Below are positions 55,636 to 62,802 of a stretch of DNA of 64,000 bases, one piece after another. Position 1 is the stretch's first letter, and each line of letters starts with the position of its first letter. A program made the translations under genes and the position numbers. The stretch comes from Candidatus Cryptobacteroides choladohippi. Lineage in GTDB: Bacteria; Bacteroidota; Bacteroidia; Bacteroidales; UBA932. The notes under the pieces are model-generated. The model ran no database searches. It had not been told where the DNA came from and saw only the letters and a list, made by a program, of their open reading frames with translations. The stretch is taken from NCBI GenBank assembly GCA_018065985.1, contig JAGHSF010000043.1, positions 17,109 to 81,108 on the forward strand, given 5' to 3'.

Positions 55636-56118
55636 ATGAAAAGGACAATTCTGGTATTGGCATTGATTCTTCTTGCCGCAACAGGCGCAAACGCCCAGAT
55701 CGATTCCACGCTTGTGGGATCCAACATATTCGCCACGCTTCCCTCAGGCGTGAAGGTGCACCAGTCGCCCGCCATCAGAAGCGCGATGTTCAGCCACGTG
55801 GAGCGCAACGCCACCAGGCAGTTCACCGGATTCCGTGTCAGGATATTCAACGAGAGCATACAGAACGCAAGGTCTCTTTCGGCAGCCGCCGAGGAGCGTT
55901 TCAGGACAATATACCCCAACATCCCCACCTACCGCACATACGCAGCACCTTTCTTCAAGGTGACAGTGGGCGATTTCCGCACAAGGGTAGAGGCAGAAAA
56001 GGCTCTGAGGGCCATCAGGGGCGATTTCCCCGATGCCATCATAGTCAAGGAAAAATTCAAGTTCCCCGCACTTGACGGGGCGGACCTCTCCCCGGCAGAC
56101 TCCACTTCAACCAGATAA
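55636..56118 (+). CDS. Exported SPOR-domain protein
   Basis: 160 residues from the ATG at 55636 (MKRTILVLALILLAATGANAQ signal peptide). An in-frame TTG seven codons upstream overlaps the previous gene. The C-terminal part from about residue 68 is SPOR-like (GFRVRIFNESIQNARSLSA, APFFKVTVGDFRTRVEAEKA). It is predicted to bind peptidoglycan glycan strands in the periplasm. Position between the lipoprotein gene and rpoN suggests cotranscription only. Confidence 0.85.
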   Translation: MKRTILVLALILLAATGANAQIDSTLVGSNIFATLPSGVKVHQSPAIRSAMFSHVERNATRQFTGFRVRIFNESIQNARSLSAAAEERFRTIYPNIPTYRTYAAPFFKVTVGDFRTRVEAEKALRAIRGDFPDAIIVKEKFKFPALDGADLSPADSTSTR

Positions 56119-56130
56119 ATCAGAACCGCA

Positions 56131-57546
56131 GTGGCACAAATCGGACAGAGCCTCGAACTCAAGCAGCAGCAGAAGCTTTCTCCCCTCCAGATACAGACAA
56201 TCAAGTTGATTGAACTGCCTGTGCAGGAGCTGGAGCAGAGAGTGCGTGCCGAGCTCGAAGAGAACCCTGTCCTTGACGACACCCCCTCGTCTTCGAAGGA
56301 TGACGACGAGCCCAAGGACATCTCCCTGGACGAACTCAAGGACGACGACTACGTCCCGGCCTACAAGACAAAGGTCAGCAACTGGGGCAAGGATGCCAGA
56401 CCAGAATATGACACCTTCTCAGTGAGGCAGAGCTTCACCCAGAACCTGATGAACCAGCTGGGATTCAGGAATCTCGACGAGCGCGAGCACCAGATTGCGG
56501 CATTCATCATCGGATCGCTCGACGAAGACGGATACCTCCGCAGAGACCTCGATTCCATGGTCGACGACATCGCATTCCGCGCCGGCATCTCAACCGACTA
56601 TGACGAAGTCGAGAAGATCCTTACCGGGGTGATCCAGGAGTTCGAACCGACAGGAGTCGGAGCCAGGTCGCTGCAGGAATGTCTGCTGCTCCAGCTTCAG
56701 GCATGCAGGCAGACAGAGGATGTCATCAACGCGGAACGCATACTCGAAAACGAGTTTGCAGAGTTTTCCAACAGGCATTTCCAAAAGATCATGGCCCGGC
56801 TTGGCCTGGACGAAGGCCAACTGAAGGCCGCAATGGCAAAGATTGTGAAACTGAACCCCGCACCGGGAGGCGGCATCGACGACTCATATACCGACCAGAC
56901 CCAGCAGATAGTGCCTGACTTCATTCTGGAGGAGCATGACGGTGACATCTCGTTCTCCATGCCGAGATTCAGCATACCGGAGCTCAAGGTCAACAGGAAA
57001 TATGCCGACATGCTCGAGCAGGCAAAAGGCACCAGTCAGAGGGCCCAGAAAGAGGCCGTCACCTTCATAAAGCAGAAGCTCGACTCCGCAAAATGGTTCA
57101 TTGAGGCTCTCAAGCAGCGCCAGAACACGCTTCAGAAAACCATGCAGGCCATACTGGAATACCAGCACGACTACTTCCTGGACGGGGACGAGAGCAACCT
57201 GCGCCCCATGGTGCTCAAAGACATTGCCGAGAAGACGGGATTCGACATCTCCACCATATCCAGAGTGGTCAACAGCAAATACATAGAGACCCATTTCGGC
57301 ATCTTCCCCCTCAAGTATTTCTTCTCTGAAGGAATGGAGAACTCCGAAGGAGAGGAGGTCAGCACCAGGGAACTCAAGAAGGCCCTTCAGGAATGCGTGG
57401 ACTCCGAAGACAAGCATAAACCGCTCACCGACGAGCAGCTGGTGGTCGAGATGGAGAAGCGCGGATACAAAGTGGCCCGCCGCACCATCGCAAAATACCG
57501 CGGGCAGCTGAACATCCCACTCGCCCGCTGGAGAAAAGAACTATAG
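56131..57546 (+). CDS. rpoN: RNA polymerase sigma-54 factor
   Basis: 471 residues. The start is a GTG at 56131 that restores the conserved N-terminus (MAQIGQSLELKQQQKLSPLQ). Region I is glutamine-rich, an acidic linker follows, then the core-binding region (IGSLDEDGYLRRDL) and the DNA-binding domain. The RpoN box reads ARRTIAKYR (residues 449-457). Sigma-54 needs an AAA+ activator to open promoters; none is encoded in this window. It is in the 55170 operon and is followed after five bases by pnuC. Confidence 0.95.
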   Translation: MAQIGQSLELKQQQKLSPLQIQTIKLIELPVQELEQRVRAELEENPVLDDTPSSSKDDDEPKDISLDELKDDDYVPAYKTKVSNWGKDARPEYDTFSVRQSFTQNLMNQLGFRNLDEREHQIAAFIIGSLDEDGYLRRDLDSMVDDIAFRAGISTDYDEVEKILTGVIQEFEPTGVGARSLQECLLLQLQACRQTEDVINAERILENEFAEFSNRHFQKIMARLGLDEGQLKAAMAKIVKLNPAPGGGIDDSYTDQTQQIVPDFILEEHDGDISFSMPRFSIPELKVNRKYADMLEQAKGTSQRAQKEAVTFIKQKLDSAKWFIEALKQRQNTLQKTMQAILEYQHDYFLDGDESNLRPMVLKDIAEKTGFDISTISRVVNSKYIETHFGIFPLKYFFSEGMENSEGEEVSTRELKKALQECVDSEDKHKPLTDEQLVVEMEKRGYKVARRTIAKYRGQLNIPLARWRKEL

Positions 57547-57551
57547 TAAAG

Positions 57552-58127
57552 ATGTTGAACGCAATAGAGATATTCACCCTGATCACCGGGCTGATATTCA
57601 TCATCATGCAGATACTGCAGCACAAGTATATGTGGTATATGGACATAGCCACCGCTGCAGGCGCTCTCGTGATGGCCATAGCCAGCAGATTCTGGGCAAA
57701 TGCCGCCCTGCAGGCCTATTTCATCATAATGGCCGTGGTCGGCATCATCGAATGGAAGAGACTCCGTGCCGGAGAGAAGGACGAATACATCCACGTTGTC
57801 GAAATGCCGAAAAGGATTCTCGGCATCAGCGCAGCCATTACCGTTCTGGGTGGTGCACTCCTATATTTCATCCTCCTGAGAACAAACGATCCGAACCCCG
57901 TCGCCGATGCCCTGTCATTCATCCTGAGCATTGTTGCCGCATGGTGGCTGGCCCGTTCCTACATCGAGGAGTGGATTCTCTGGATAGTTGCCGACTCTGT
58001 GGCAATGTGGCTATACGCCTCTGAGGCACATTGGGGCATGGTCGCCCTTTATGCAGGATACATCATCTCCAGCTTCATCGGGATTGCCCACTGGCAGAAA
58101 AAGGGCATGAAGAAGCGCCCCCGCTGA
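57552..58127 (+). CDS. pnuC: PnuC-type vitamin transporter (nicotinamide riboside-like)
   Basis: 191 residues with seven hydrophobic helices. It has the PnuC features: QAYFIIMAVVGIIEWKR in the middle, and the ARSYIEEWILWIVADSVAMWLY helix pair. PnuC proteins facilitate uptake of nicotinamide riboside, while relatives move other vitamins. Last gene of the rpoN operon. With pncA, pncB and nadK in the window, NAD precursor uptake is plausible, but the substrate is inferred. Confidence 0.85.
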   Translation: MLNAIEIFTLITGLIFIIMQILQHKYMWYMDIATAAGALVMAIASRFWANAALQAYFIIMAVVGIIEWKRLRAGEKDEYIHVVEMPKRILGISAAITVLGGALLYFILLRTNDPNPVADALSFILSIVAAWWLARSYIEEWILWIVADSVAMWLYASEAHWGMVALYAGYIISSFIGIAHWQKKGMKKRPR

Positions 58128-58166
58128 TCGACGTGGCATCCGGTCCAGGTGCCGGCCCGGTTGCGG

Positions 58167-58967
58167 TCATCGCTGGAAATGCTGCCAGTCCTTGCTGTAC
58201 CGCCAGTCCCCTCCCCATGTGAATCCGTGCGCCTTGAACAGTCTGACGCACAGGTCGTCAGCCTCAATCCTGTACGGAAAGTCAGCGGTGCGGTCGGCGT
58301 ACGGCGCGGCTGCTGCGGGTTCCACAACATATCTGCCATTCACGGCATGGCAGTACGGATTGTAGAGAGGGTTGATATCGACCGCCATCCCCATGGCGTG
58401 CCTGGACAGTTTCTTTGTATTGCCTACCGTACGGTAATTGAAGCAGGATGAGCAGTTGCCCTGCATCACCTTCTCATCTGACGCCTCCCAATAGTCCGGC
58501 AGCCGCATCCTTTCAATGGGATAGGAGTTGAGATACAGTTCTCGGAATATGGCAAGCAGATCGTCTGCAATCCTTTCCGATGCAACCATCTCCCCTATCA
58601 GGATGTTACCGTCGACGTCTTTGTGAAGGCACAGCAGATAGCGCAGCGACTCGCGGGAAACAGGACAGCCCTCACGGTACGAGCGGCCCAGCATCATCCC
58701 GAAGATCCCATCCGGAACAGGACAAACGCGAAAAAGACTGTCCAGACCGACCCTCTCGACATAATCCCGCGTCAGAGTATCGCCAGGTGCATGGGGCACA
58801 TCCCGACGCCTCTCTGTGGAAGAAGAATTCCCTGTACGCTCCTCCGTGACGGCAGACGGCCTCCGGACACAACATTCCACCGTGGCAGACGGCCTCCGGA
58901 CGCAGCCGGCAAGGGCAGACAATGCAGCAATCATGGCTGCCGTCAGTATTGTAGCTTTGACTGTCAT
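58167..58967 (-). CDS. M15-family D,D-carboxypeptidase-like lipoprotein
   Basis: 266 residues. The lipoprotein signal ends in LSALAGC (Cys22). The next 20 residues carry an exact VRRPSA duplication with an 11-residue period, an 18-base direct repeat in the DNA (58851-58868 and 58884-58901). The C-terminal half has the M15 zinc ligands His190 and Asp197 (LSRHAMGMAVDINPLYNP) and His263 (KDWQHFQ), which points to cutting of peptidoglycan peptides. The product should sit on the inner or outer membrane. A -7 element lies seven bases upstream. Confidence 0.87.
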   Translation of the reverse strand: MTVKATILTAAMIAALSALAGCVRRPSATVECCVRRPSAVTEERTGNSSSTERRRDVPHAPGDTLTRDYVERVGLDSLFRVCPVPDGIFGMMLGRSYREGCPVSRESLRYLLCLHKDVDGNILIGEMVASERIADDLLAIFRELYLNSYPIERMRLPDYWEASDEKVMQGNCSSCFNYRTVGNTKKLSRHAMGMAVDINPLYNPYCHAVNGRYVVEPAAAAPYADRTADFPYRIEADDLCVRLFKAHGFTWGGDWRYSKDWQHFQR

Positions 58968-58974
58968 ACGGATG

Positions 58975-58982
58975 CAAATATA
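58975..58982 (-). promoter_or_regulatory. Bacteroidetes -7 element for the M15 lipoprotein gene
   Basis: Reverse-strand TATATTTG followed by C, seven bases before the ATG at 58967. Confidence 0.65.
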
Positions 58983-59140
58983 GCAAAAGGATCAGGTATG
59001 GTGCATGCCTCGGTTCTCGGGACAACAAGCGTGATATGTAAATTGCTACAGGCCAGCACTTTGCTTAAAAGTGATGTCATACACCGCCACACCACTTTTA
59101 CATAAATGATTATGTCTCAGTCATTTGCGTATCACAGGCC

Positions 59141-59310
59141 CCTCGGAACACCGCGACCCAGGGGGTCTGGGGGATTAGGCCCCCAGTGAGTAATAGCGGC
59201 CCCGCATCTCTCAACGCTCGGAGGCAACGCCGACCCAGGGAGGTTTGGAGACAGCCTCGGAGCACCGCGACCCAGGGAGGTTTGGAGGGGTACGCCCCTC
59301 CGATCATAAT
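59141..59310. repeat. Triplicated degenerate intergenic repeat
   Basis: Three units share the core CTCGGAxCACCGCGACCCAGG and then GGxxTxTGGxG: 59141-59194, 59216-59254 and 59255-59310. Units 1 and 3 end in a G/C hairpin (TGGGGG..CCCCCA and GGAGGGG..CCCCTCC) followed by a similar AT tail. Short open frames across it repeat the same peptide and are not credible genes. The stretch from 58983 to 59345 otherwise holds no gene that I can see. Confidence 0.65.
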
Positions 59311-59387
59311 AACTCACCCAAAAACGACGAAGGGGCTGACCAATATGATGTGAACCCCAAAAGTTGGACGGTTTAACATTAAAAAGT

Positions 59388-60191
59388 CTATTGGTAAAGA
59401 GTTCGGTATTGCACCGGACTCTTTCCTTTTAGTCTCAGTTTGATACGGTCATAGTTGTAGTAGTGGATGTAGGAGATGAGCTCCTTCTCAAACTCTTCAA
59501 CTGATGACCAGTCGTGCAAATATAGCAACTCTGTCTTCATAAGCCCAAAGAAGTTCTCCATCATTGAGTTGTCAAGGCAGTTGCCTTTTCTGGACATGCT
59601 CTGGACAACGCCGTGATCCTTAAGCGCTTGCTGGTATCTTAAGTGCTGATAGTGCCATCCTTGATCTGAGTGCAATATCATGCCTTTTGTATCTTTCACT
59701 TTTCTGAAGGCCTTACTCAGCATAGACATGACCATTTTTAAGTCAGGAGATGAGGATATTGTGTAGGAGATTATTTCTCCATTGAACATGTCCAGTATTG
59801 GTGATAGATACAGTTTCTGGTCATGTATATTGACCTGCGTCACATCCGTGGTCCATTTCTGGTTTGGCCTGGAGGCCGCAAAGTCACGATCCAGTATATT
59901 TGGCGCTATTTTGCCTACATTCCCCTTATACGAGTGATAGTGCTGCTTCCTGCGCTTTGCTTTAAGGCCCATCTGACACATAAGTTTCCTCACTGTTTTA
60001 TGATTGATTATGAGACCCTCATTGCATAGTTCTGCCGTAATGCGTCTATACCCATAACGTCCCTTATGCTTGTCATAAATAGACTGTATTCGAAGCCTGA
60101 TATCATCATATCCATCAGAGGCCCCGAGGCGCTTTACGTGATAATAGAATGTAGATCTAGCCATCCCATTGATGCGGAGCAGAATCTCCAC
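59388..60191 (-). CDS. IS3-family transposase OrfB (DDE integrase domain)
   Basis: 267 residues if begun at the GTG at 60191. The same frame is open back to the A7 run in orfA, so the active product is expected to be the OrfAB fusion. The rve integrase core has its DDE residues in WTTDVTQV, LHSDQGWHY and NSMMENFFGLMKTEL. The HTH_21-like start (STFYYHVKRL, KGRYGYRRITAEL) is intact. No stop codon interrupts it, so the element looks functional. Confidence 0.93.
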   Translation of the reverse strand: MEILLRINGMARSTFYYHVKRLGASDGYDDIRLRIQSIYDKHKGRYGYRRITAELCNEGLIINHKTVRKLMCQMGLKAKRRKQHYHSYKGNVGKIAPNILDRDFAASRPNQKWTTDVTQVNIHDQKLYLSPILDMFNGEIISYTISSSPDLKMVMSMLSKAFRKVKDTKGMILHSDQGWHYQHLRYQQALKDHGVVQSMSRKGNCLDNSMMENFFGLMKTELLYLHDWSSVEEFEKELISYIHYYNYDRIKLRLKGKSPVQYRTLYQ

Positions 60192-60205
60192 ATCATATTC
60201 TGGCC

Positions 60206-60739
60206 TTAGTTCTTGGATGGCTTCCGCCCAATCTCGCGCAGACGGTTTTCCCTTTCTTCGACTAAGGCCTTCACTTTTTTTAACAGCGCATTCTCTGCTT
60301 TAAGGTATTCATTCTCATACCTTAAGCGTTCCAGCTCCGTCATTTCTTCAAGTGTCTTTTTCTTGGGCCTTCCCATTTCTTTTGAAGGTCTGCCGATTTT
60401 GTCTAAAGATAGTCCGCCTATACCTGCTATGTGGTATTTCTTTCGCCATTCTCCGAATGCGGTTTCGCTTATTCCGTACTTCAGCAGAACTTCTTTCAAA
60501 GATAGATGTTTTATTTCAAAGTCTTTGATTGCTTTCTCCTTTTCATGTGGTGAAAGCCTTGTGTTCTTTGATTTGATGAGTGCTTGATAGCCATATTTCT
60601 GATACTTTACCCATAGGGTCTTTAGAAGTGAGGCTCCAATTCCGTAATGACAATGAATGTAGTTCGCACTATACCCTTGCTCCATCATCTGCATATACCG
60701 AAGTCTATCGGTATATCCATGTTTCTTTAATTTTGACAT
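60206..60739 (-). CDS. IS3-family transposase OrfA (helix-turn-helix)
   Basis: 177 residues. Two helix-turn-helix units (GYSANYIHCHYGIGASLLKTLW and KEVLLKYGISETAFGEWRKKY regions) are followed by a leucine-rich coiled coil (ELERLRYENEYLKAENALLKK). A run of seven A on the coding strand (60275-60281, TTA AAA AAA G) near the 3' end would allow a -1 frameshift into orfB. The shifted frame is open and joins the upstream residues of OrfB (AIQELRPEYDVEILL). It starts two bases after a strong hairpin at 60745-60778. Confidence 0.9.
   Translation of the reverse strand: MSKLKKHGYTDRLRYMQMMEQGYSANYIHCHYGIGASLLKTLWVKYQKYGYQALIKSKNTRLSPHEKEKAIKDFEIKHLSLKEVLLKYGISETAFGEWRKKYHIAGIGGLSLDKIGRPSKEMGRPKKKTLEEMTELERLRYENEYLKAENALLKKVKALVEERENRLREIGRKPSKN
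60275..60281 (-). promoter_or_regulatory. Slippery A7 site for -1 programmed frameshift
   Basis: The coding strand reads TTA AAA AAA GTG in the orfA frame. A_AAA_AAA is a standard bacterial -1 slip site in IS3 elements. The -1 frame from here is open through orfB. Confidence 0.75.
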
Positions 60740-60744
60740 AACAA

Positions 60745-60778
60745 AACCCCGAAAGTTTTTTGTCTAACTTTCGGGGTT
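60745..60778 (-). terminator. Hairpin at the IS3 right end ahead of orfA
   Basis: A perfect 13-base stem (60745-60757 with 60766-60778), 8-base loop. On the minus strand it is followed by TTTTGTTATG, so the T-rich tail leads straight into the orfA start codon. It overlaps the right inverted repeat and could block read-in transcription or hide the start codon. Confidence 0.6.
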
Positions 60779-60846
60779 CGGGTCATTTTAGTCGACCTCT
60801 TATTGTTTAGCTCAAGCTCGTGTAGGAGAAATTTTGCTCCGACTTG

Positions 60847-61758
60847 CTAATATTCTGTGACCGCACGGACCGAGTCGCCGAAGTAGCGGATGTCGCGGCC
60901 CCAGCCATGGTAGTCCGAACCGAAGCTGAAGAAGTACGCGCGGTACGGGCTGAACTCGTGCACTGACGATGACCAGTAGCTGCCGCTCCTACCGGCATAG
61001 TCAAGATCCGAACCGTAGCGATAGCCCGCTGCGGGCAGAAAAATCGAGTTGCCGGTATTAAGACCTTTTACTGTGCAACCTTTCTTGGTAGCGTCCCAGG
61101 TCCACTCGCACTTTGTATTGTCAAGCAACTCATTGATTTCATCGAGGGTGGGCGTGCGCCATTTTGTGCCCCAGTTCGCAGTTGCAGGATCGTCTCCGGG
61201 CTGGAGTGTCTTGAGACCATCTCCGCCTTCAACATAAGCTGTGTACTTGGTCATGCCGAATTTAGGCGAAGCGCTGCTGTCATAGACGCCCCACTTGTAA
61301 TCACCTTCCTTCGCCCAGCCATAGTTTTCTTTTCCCGAAGTCTCACCCCATGCGAAGTAATGGCCTGCATCCTCCGGCTTTGTAGCGCCAACATTGTATG
61401 ACGCCCACTTCACGCTGAGACCGAGGTCAACTGCAGGAGCATCATAGAACACACTCACCGCACATTCCGCAGTGAATCCTGCAGATGTAGCCGTGATCTT
61501 TGTCTCTCCAACCTTCACGGCTGTGACGGTTCCGTTAGAGACTGTCACTATGCTTGGATCGGCAGTGCTCCAGACGACAGTCTTGTCATCGGCGTTATCG
61601 GGCAAGACCGTGGCCACGAGCACAGTGCTATTTCCCACCCCAAGCTCAACTTCACTCTTGTCCAACGATATCGACTGAACAGAGACCGGAGCCTTCTTGC
61701 ATGCTGCAAGACCGGTGAAGATGGCAACAATTGACATAAGTTTCCAAATGCTTTTCAT
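60847..61758 (-). CDS. BIG2/FISUMP-like surface lipoprotein
   Basis: 303 residues from the ATG at 61758 (MKSIWKLMSIVAIFTGLAAC, lipobox Cys20); the frame upstream crosses the promoter. A BIG2 immunoglobulin-like domain covers about residues 28-105 (DKSEVELGVGNSTVLVATVLP, VSNGTVTAVKVGETKITAT). A C-type-lectin-like FISUMP/DUF1566 region follows (VDLGLSVKWASYNVGAT, WRTPTLDEINELLD, YWSSS and the closing GDSVRAV). This tail has the layout seen in some diversity-generating retroelement targets. The IS3 element lies 61 bases downstream. Function unknown; probably surface binding. Confidence 0.83.
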   Translation of the reverse strand: MKSIWKLMSIVAIFTGLAACKKAPVSVQSISLDKSEVELGVGNSTVLVATVLPDNADDKTVVWSTADPSIVTVSNGTVTAVKVGETKITATSAGFTAECAVSVFYDAPAVDLGLSVKWASYNVGATKPEDAGHYFAWGETSGKENYGWAKEGDYKWGVYDSSASPKFGMTKYTAYVEGGDGLKTLQPGDDPATANWGTKWRTPTLDEINELLDNTKCEWTWDATKKGCTVKGLNTGNSIFLPAAGYRYGSDLDYAGRSGSYWSSSVHEFSPYRAYFFSFGSDYHGWGRDIRYFGDSVRAVTEY

Positions 61759-61776
61759 ATCTATGTAGTTTACTGA

Positions 61777-61784
61777 CAAATATA
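61777..61784 (-). promoter_or_regulatory. Bacteroidetes -7 element for the BIG2/FISUMP lipoprotein gene
   Basis: Reverse-strand TATATTTG, 18 bases before the ATG at 61758. Confidence 0.65.
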
Positions 61785-61902
61785 ATGGAATTTTAAAAAA
61801 GTCTCCACATCGGCAGCAAGGAACTGTCAAGAAGATTGTAGAATCTCCGATTTCTACGACCAGAATCGAAGAATCTCATCGCTCCGTCTTAGAAACTTCG
61901 AT

Positions 61903-62497
61903 TTATGCGATGAGACCTTTGCGCTTGAGTTCAGAGGGGAGGAGTTCAGTCAGATCACGGCTGTAGTAAAGCGGCCCTAGAAGATCCGCCACATCCATGA
62001 ACCACCCGTTCAAGCTTCAGGTTGTAGATCGCAAGACCGCCGCACTCCATGTGCAGGATCTTCATGCTCGTGCATGGCTTGTTTATAAATATGAACGCAT
62101 CACCGTCCTGGATGTTGCGGTGCATCCGGTTCGTGACGATGCCGCTGAGAGTATAGAAACTCTTGCGCATGTCCGTAGGATGTGGGTACAGGAAGAACCG
62201 AATCTTCACGCCGTTTGGATAGACAATCTCGCAGAGAGGCTGGATACCACCGGCATTGCCACCGGCATTGCCACCGACAAAACCATTGCCACCCAGAATG
62301 GCGACCTTGCCGCCCCTATTGTTGATGCTGACCGGCAGGAACTCACCGGATCCTTTCGCTGCCTCGGTTCTGACCTTGGCTTGCCAGTGATAGAACCGGC
62401 CTTCCTCGATGCCCTCGTCGGAACAGAACTTCCGAACAGACTTGCCGCTCTCCAGGAACCTCTGGTAGATGGGCCTAAAATCGTCAATCTTCCACAT
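61903..62497 (-). pseudogene. Decayed IS66-family element (tnpA-tnpB fusion plus tail)
   Basis: The open frame 61955-62497 (180 residues) begins like an IS66 accessory protein TnpA (FRPIYQRFLESGKSVRKFC, RFYHWQAKVR). After EIVYPNGVKIRFFLYP it runs directly into the middle of TnpB (DMRKSFYTLSGIV, NIQDGDAFIFINK, MKILHMECGGLAIYNLKLER). The normal tnpA end, the tnpB start and most of tnpC are absent. After LKLER the frame changes. In the next frame a further stretch (GWFMDVADLLGPLYYSRD) is open to a TAA at 61903 and may be the tnpC end. A -7-like TAACTTTG lies at 62523-62530. Confidence 0.75.
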
Positions 62498-62573
62498 AAC
62501 TTCTTTGGATCATAAATGTCCGCAAAGTTATCGGGGCGAAATCAGACGGGAAAGACGTGGTTCACCGAATGCT

Positions 62574-62759
62574 TACGAAAGGATGCAGCTGACACGTCTG
62601 GAGAGCAAGATTGCAAAGTTCTTCGACAAGATGGCGGATGTTGACCTTATCATAATCGATGACTTCGGGATGAAGATCCTTGACGGACAGCAGTTGCTCG
62701 ACAGAATGGCGAAAACGTCACATCGCTTCGAGCTTAAAGGCAAAAGTCTGAGAAAATAA
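62574..62759 (+). pseudogene. Decayed IS21-family istB fragment
   Basis: The frame encodes the IstB Walker B region (VDLIIIDDFGMKILDGQQLLD) joined without a break to the extreme C-terminus of IstB (AKTSHRFELKGKSLRK), so about 60 residues between them are deleted. The Walker A half and istA are missing. The residues upstream of about 62574 do not resemble IstB. It lies between the IS66 remnant and the AlkZ-like gene. Confidence 0.7.
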
Positions 62760-62761
62760 TA

Positions 62762-62769
62762 TATCTTTG
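62762..62769 (+). promoter_or_regulatory. Bacteroidetes -7 element for the AlkZ-like gene
   Basis: TATCTTTG, 33 bases before the ATG at 62803 and just past the istB fragment. Confidence 0.6.
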
Positions 62770-62802
62770 TCGAACCAGGCAGTACCGCTAATCAAATAAC
62801 CC

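Larger units (their letters stand above)
59346..60785 (-). mobile_element. IS3-family (IS150-group-like) insertion sequence
   Basis: About 1,440 bases bounded by imperfect 24-base inverted repeats. The left end is TGATGTGAACCCCAAAAGTT... from 59346. The right end, read on the reverse strand from 60785, is TGACCCGAACCCCGAAAGTT.... Nineteen of 24 positions agree. It contains orfA and orfB in the usual IS3 order on the minus strand and is visibly more A+T-rich than the surrounding genes, suggesting recent arrival. I could not find a clear target-site duplication, so the outermost bases are approximate. Confidence 0.88.

Noticed and set aside
59110..59317. Short minus-strand open frames with repeated TSLGRG-like and PWVAV-like peptides
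   Set aside because: The repeats in the peptides only mirror the DNA repeat units at 59141-59310, and there is no promoter or family match.
61955..62497. Treating the 180-residue frame as a real novel gene
   Set aside because: It is an internal deletion product joining IS66 tnpA to the middle of tnpB, followed by a frame change, so it is a remnant.
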